Of a stretch of DNA of 17,991 nucleotides, positions 14,927 through 17,991 are shown piece after piece; within the stretch, counting starts at the first letter, position 1, and every line of letters begins with the position of its first letter. The stretch spans positions 1 to 17,991 of the forward strand of contig JAHHLP010000504.1 in NCBI GenBank assembly GCA_018679295.1, in the 5' to 3' direction. The position numbers and the translations under genes were made by a program. The DNA comes from Rhodothermia bacterium (GTDB taxonomy: Bacteria; Bacteroidota; Rhodothermia; Rhodothermales; JABDKH01). Under the pieces are notes generated by a model that saw only the letters and a program-made list of their open reading frames with translations, made no database searches and was not told the origin of the DNA.

Positions 14927-15448
14927 CTACTTTCGGACTTTGAGAGGCGCGAGGATGGTCGTCATGCGACGGCCTTCCATTCGTGGTTGCTGGTCGATCT
15001 TCGCAATGTCGCTGAGTTCATCGATGAATCGCGCCAGCAGCTCCATTCCGTGATCTTTGTAGACGATATCCCGTCCACGGAATTGCACGTAGGCTCGCAC
15101 CTTGTCGCCCGCTTCAAGGAATTCACGGGCGTGCTTCGTCTTGAAATTGAAATCATGCGTGTCCGTGTGGGGGCGAAAACGAATCTCCTTCAGCGTAATG
15201 GTGTGCGTGTTTTTACGCTGCTCTTTTTCCTTCTTCTGCTGTTCGTAGCGATACTTGCCGTAATCGATGATTTTGCAAACCGGGGGGTCGGCATCAGGTG
15301 AAATCTCCACCAGGTCCAACTCTCGACTGTCTGCTAGCTCCAGCGCTTTCTCGATCGGATAGATTCCGTGGCTGCCTTCGGGGTCTACAACTCTGACTTC
15401 TTCAGAGGTTATCTCGTCGTTGATTCTAACTCGTTTCTGTCTTGCCAT
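14927..15448 (-). CDS. infC: Translation initiation factor IF-3
   Basis: Initiation factor of 173 aa (E. coli 180) that binds the 30S subunit and checks the start codon and initiator tRNA. The N-domain shows RINDEITSEEVRVVDPEG, ELDLVEISPDADPPVCKIIDYGKY and a charged linker (YEQQKKEKEQRKN). The C-domain shows LKEIRFRPHTDTHDFNFKTK, FLEAGDKVRAYVQFRGRD and MEGRRMTTILAPLK. The start is an ordinary ATG at 15448, with an in-frame TGA directly before it. This differs from the rare AUU start used for autoregulation in E. coli and Bacillus. It lies 86 bases after thrS. Confidence 0.97.
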   Translation of the reverse strand: MARQKRVRINDEITSEEVRVVDPEGSHGIYPIEKALELADSRELDLVEISPDADPPVCKIIDYGKYRYEQQKKEKEQRKNTHTITLKEIRFRPHTDTHDFNFKTKHAREFLEAGDKVRAYVQFRGRDIVYKDHGMELLARFIDELSDIAKIDQQPRMEGRRMTTILAPLKVRK

Positions 15449-15534
15449 TCAATACGTTTGTTGATGTAACAGGCTTGCTAAGCGTTTTAAGGTAGTGTTT
15501 CTGATTTAGATCCCCAATGGGCGACGATGCGGCA

Positions 15535-17487
15535 TCAGGAACGGCCCATGGCTTCAGCGACGTCGCCCTTTAGCCGCTCGATGAAGTCCGCTACAGGCAC
15601 GGTATCCTGCGCCCCTTCACCATGACGGCGGACGGCAACAGTCGCTGACTCTTTTTCCCGTGCGCCTACCACGAGCATGAAGGGAACTTTGGCCGTTTCA
15701 GCCTCGCGAATCTTGTATCCGATTTTCTCGTTGCGCAGGTCTGCATCGGCCCGAATCCCGTGGTTGATCAGTTCCGCGACGACCTCGGTGGCGTAGTCCT
15801 CGAAGTCCTGTCCGATCGGGAGAACCTTGACCTGAATCGGGGCCAGCCAGACCGGGAAATTGCCGCCGCAGTGCTCGATGAGCACACCAATGAATCGCTC
15901 GAGCGATCCAAACGGTGCACGATGTATCATCACCGGCCGGTGCTTCCGGTCGTCTGCACCCACGTAAGTGATGTCGAATCGCTCGGGAAGGTTGTAGTCG
16001 AGCTGAACCGTACCCAACTGCCAGTCGCGGCCCAGCGCGTCTTTCACCATAAAGTCCAGCTTTGGTCCGTAGAAGGCGGCTTCTCCTAGCTCTTCAAAAG
16101 TGTCGAGGTCCATCTCCATTGCCGCCTGCCGCACTGCCTCCTCGGCCTCATCCCACAATTCGTCGGCGCCGACATATTTGTCCTTGTTGTTGGGGTCGCG
16201 AAGCGAGATCTGCGCCTTGAAATCATGGAAGTCCAGCGCTCCGAACACGCGCAGCGTGAGATCGATCGCGTCCTTGAACTCGTCCTTTACCTGGTCGGGA
16301 CGACAAAAGATGTGCGAGTCGTCGATGGTGAATCCACGAACACGCGTTAGGCCACCCAGTTCTCCCGACTGCTCATAGCGGTATACCTGGCCGAACTCGG
16401 CAAGTCGAACCGGCAAATCACGGTAAGAATGGAGCGAATCCGCGTAGATCTGTATATGGTGCGGACAGTTCATCGGTTTTAGCAAGTATCCCTCATCCCG
16501 CGCCTCGTCCTCAATCATGGGAGGGAATTGGCTATCACTGTAATACGGATAGTGCCCGCTCGTCTTATAGAGTTCCAGTCGGCCGATATGCGGAGTGACG
16601 ACCGGCAGGTAGCCGCGCCGCAATTGCTCCTCCTTCAGGAAGTTGATCAGGGTCTCTCTCAAAATGGCTCCCTTCGGAAGCCACATTGGGAGCCCGGGAC
16701 CGACTTTGTTGGAGAACGCAAACAAGCCGAGTTCACGTCCCAGCTTTCTGTGGTCTCGCTGCCGCGCCAACTCGATCCGCTCGAGGTATTCGTCGAGCTC
16801 TTTCTTTTTGGGGAAGCTGATCCCATAGATGCGCGTGAGTTGCGGCCGACTCTCGTCGCCGCGCCAGTACGCGCCGGCAATAGAGAGGAGTTTCGGATAC
16901 TTGATTCGCCCTGTGGAGGGAATATGCGGTCCGCGGCACAGATCGATGAAGTCGCCTTGTTCATAGAACGTGATCGTGCCGTCCTCGAGTTCGTCCAGCA
17001 ACTCGAGTTTGTACTCATCTCCTTTTTCGCTGAAATACTCGATCGCCTCGGCCTTAGAGACAGCACGTCGCTGATACGCTACGTCTCGCTTGGCGAGTTC
17101 TTTCATTCGTGCCTCGATCGGCGGCAAATCCTCTGACGTGAGCTTTCTTTCGCCCAGGTCAACGTCATAATAGAACCCATTCTCGATCGGGGGTCCGATT
17201 CCAAATTTGACACCGGGGTGCAGGGACTCCAGTGCTTCGGCCATGAGGTGAGCGGTGGAGTGCCAGTACGCCATTTTGCCGCCGGCGTCGTTCCAGGTCA
17301 GGATTCTGATATTCGAATCACTGGTGATGGGCAGGTCCAGGTCCTGTATCTCACCGTCGACCTCTACCGCCAGCGCGTTCCGGGCTAAGCCTTCGGAAAT
17401 GGACGATGCGACTTCCATGCCGGACGTGCCCGCGTCGAACTTGCGCGTCGAGCCGTCCGGAAAGGTCAGTGTCATGGTTCCGCCCAT
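15535..17487 (-). CDS. thrS: Threonine-tRNA ligase
   Basis: Class II threonyl-tRNA synthetase, 650 aa from this ATG, or 646 aa from ATG 17475, which starts MTLTFPDGS as most homologues do and may be the true start. The N-terminal TGS domain covers residues about 5-66. The N2 editing domain has the hydrolytic site HSTAH (H76, H80) and CRGPH (C184, H188), so mischarged Ser-tRNA can be cleared. The catalytic core has motif 1 near 272-300, the zinc ligands C341 in MNCPHH, H392 in DDSHIFC and H522 in IHRAPFGSLER, and motif 2 at VRGFTIDDSH. The C-terminal anticodon-binding domain covers about 548-645. It heads the thrS-infC-rpmI-rplT-pheS-pheT cluster. No T-box was seen in its ~40-base leader after the tRNA terminator. 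Confidence 0.97.
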   Translation of the reverse strand: MGGTMTLTFPDGSTRKFDAGTSGMEVASSISEGLARNALAVEVDGEIQDLDLPITSDSNIRILTWNDAGGKMAYWHSTAHLMAEALESLHPGVKFGIGPPIENGFYYDVDLGERKLTSEDLPPIEARMKELAKRDVAYQRRAVSKAEAIEYFSEKGDEYKLELLDELEDGTITFYEQGDFIDLCRGPHIPSTGRIKYPKLLSIAGAYWRGDESRPQLTRIYGISFPKKKELDEYLERIELARQRDHRKLGRELGLFAFSNKVGPGLPMWLPKGAILRETLINFLKEEQLRRGYLPVVTPHIGRLELYKTSGHYPYYSDSQFPPMIEDEARDEGYLLKPMNCPHHIQIYADSLHSYRDLPVRLAEFGQVYRYEQSGELGGLTRVRGFTIDDSHIFCRPDQVKDEFKDAIDLTLRVFGALDFHDFKAQISLRDPNNKDKYVGADELWDEAEEAVRQAAMEMDLDTFEELGEAAFYGPKLDFMVKDALGRDWQLGTVQLDYNLPERFDITYVGADDRKHRPVMIHRAPFGSLERFIGVLIEHCGGNFPVWLAPIQVKVLPIGQDFEDYATEVVAELINHGIRADADLRNEKIGYKIREAETAKVPFMLVVGAREKESATVAVRRHGEGAQDTVPVADFIERLKGDVAEAMGRS

Positions 17488-17525
17488 GGGTCCGTACAGG
17501 TAAGCAAATGGTCGAGTCGAATCGG

Positions 17526-17559
17526 AACAGAAAGCGCTCCACCGAAATCGGCGGAGCGC
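17526..17559 (-). terminator. Probable intrinsic terminator between tRNA-Val and thrS
   Basis: On the minus strand an 11-bp stem GCGCTCCGCCG / CGGTGGAGCGC with one G-U pair and an ATTT loop (17559-17534) is followed by TTTCTGTT. The T tract is interrupted, so it may be leaky, allowing some read-through into thrS, whose start is 39 bases further on. Confidence 0.65.
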
Positions 17560-17594
17560 AAGGCACCTCTTGCAGGCGCCCTCGGTAAGTGCAG

Positions 17595-17668
<74 letters not shown>

Positions 17669-17682
17669 GCGGTCGAGCATCG

Positions 17683-17712
17683 AATATATCAAAGCTCGCG
17701 ATCCTCCAACAA
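17683..17712 (-). promoter_or_regulatory. Probable sigma70-type promoter of tRNA-Val
   Basis: On the minus strand TTGTTG (17712-17707) and TATATT (17688-17683) are 18 bases apart. The -10 ends 14 bases before the mature tRNA, leaving a short 5' leader for RNase P. The -35 is weak, but the position and AT-rich -10 fit well. Confidence 0.5.
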
Positions 17713-17991
17713 CGAATCGCTTGCCTAAAAGATCTTACATGGCTTCGAAAACGGACGTTCTCCAGCGAATGCACGGCTTCTTCAAAACCGGCGTAACCCG
17801 GCTACATGGGGCGTCGACCTCATCGTCGCCCGAACGGTCGAGTTCTCCTCGATGTGTGTCGACAAGAAGGGCGGCGTTCGTTGTTACATCAGGACCTTTG
17901 GCCGCCGCAACAAAGCTCTTGCGCGGACTCCTTTGAATCATGCTTCAAATGCTTAAAAACGATTTAGCGCCTGCCGATACCAATGGTCACC
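17713..17991. other. End of window: no supportable gene
   Basis: Together with the promoter region this makes about 320 bases upstream of the tRNA without a recognisable gene. Two overlapping open frames of about 65-70 codons on opposite strands (17721-17936 plus, 17735-17941 minus) are rich in Ser and Arg or lack any known pattern, and neither has a good ribosome-binding site. An ATG at 17983 near the right edge could begin a plus-strand gene outside the window. No repeat or hairpin of note was seen. Confidence 0.5.

Noticed and set aside
17721..17941. Opposed small open frames upstream of tRNA-Val
   Set aside because: Both are under 75 codons, overlap each other almost fully, and show Ser/Arg-rich or random composition without motif or ribosome-binding site.

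Overview
The window is about 18 kb of a fairly GC-rich bacterial chromosome with tightly packed, essentially all recognisable genes. The most likely source is a Rhodothermota/Bacteroidota-type bacterium (Rhodothermales or a relative). This is an inference from RNase Y, the zapA block beside pheT, Shine-Dalgarno-poor starts, a tRNA gene without an encoded CCA, and metal-transport permeases with C-terminal DtxR-like helix-turn-helix tails. No phage, insertion sequence or CRISPR array was seen.

Positions 1-3424 carry the last codons of a probable AhpD-like partner protein, then the radical-SAM arsenosugar synthase ArsS. A thioredoxin-TPR (CnoX/YbbN-type) chaperone-redoxin converges on arsS. A TolB/PD40-type beta-propeller lipoprotein diverges from the chaperone gene.

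Positions 3479-7651 are a self-contained Mn/Zn/Fe ABC importer operon. A perfect inverted repeat resembling a DtxR/MntR-family operator comes first. It is followed by a TroA-like binding lipoprotein, an ATPase, and two ABC-3 permeases joined by a 4-base ATGA overlap. Both permeases end in a winged-helix-like cytoplasmic tail of about 75 residues.

Positions 7735-17668 all read on the minus strand. In transcription order they are tRNA-Val(GAC), thrS, infC, rpmI, rplT, pheS, pheT, a small coiled-coil gene, zapA, a probable 6S RNA with its own promoter-like sequence and a strong intrinsic terminator, and rny (RNase Y). The order thrS-infC-rpmI-rplT-pheS-pheT is that of the classical E. coli translation cluster. 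A strong terminator hairpin lies between rplT and pheS, where E. coli has its pheST attenuator. The zapA-6S RNA adjacency is also a known arrangement. The last ~320 bases, upstream of the tRNA, hold its promoter and no gene that can be supported.

The points most worth a second look are the paired permease-winged-helix fusions with the operator in front of them, the 6S RNA candidate, the terminator/attenuator before pheS, and the ArsS plus peroxidase-like pair.
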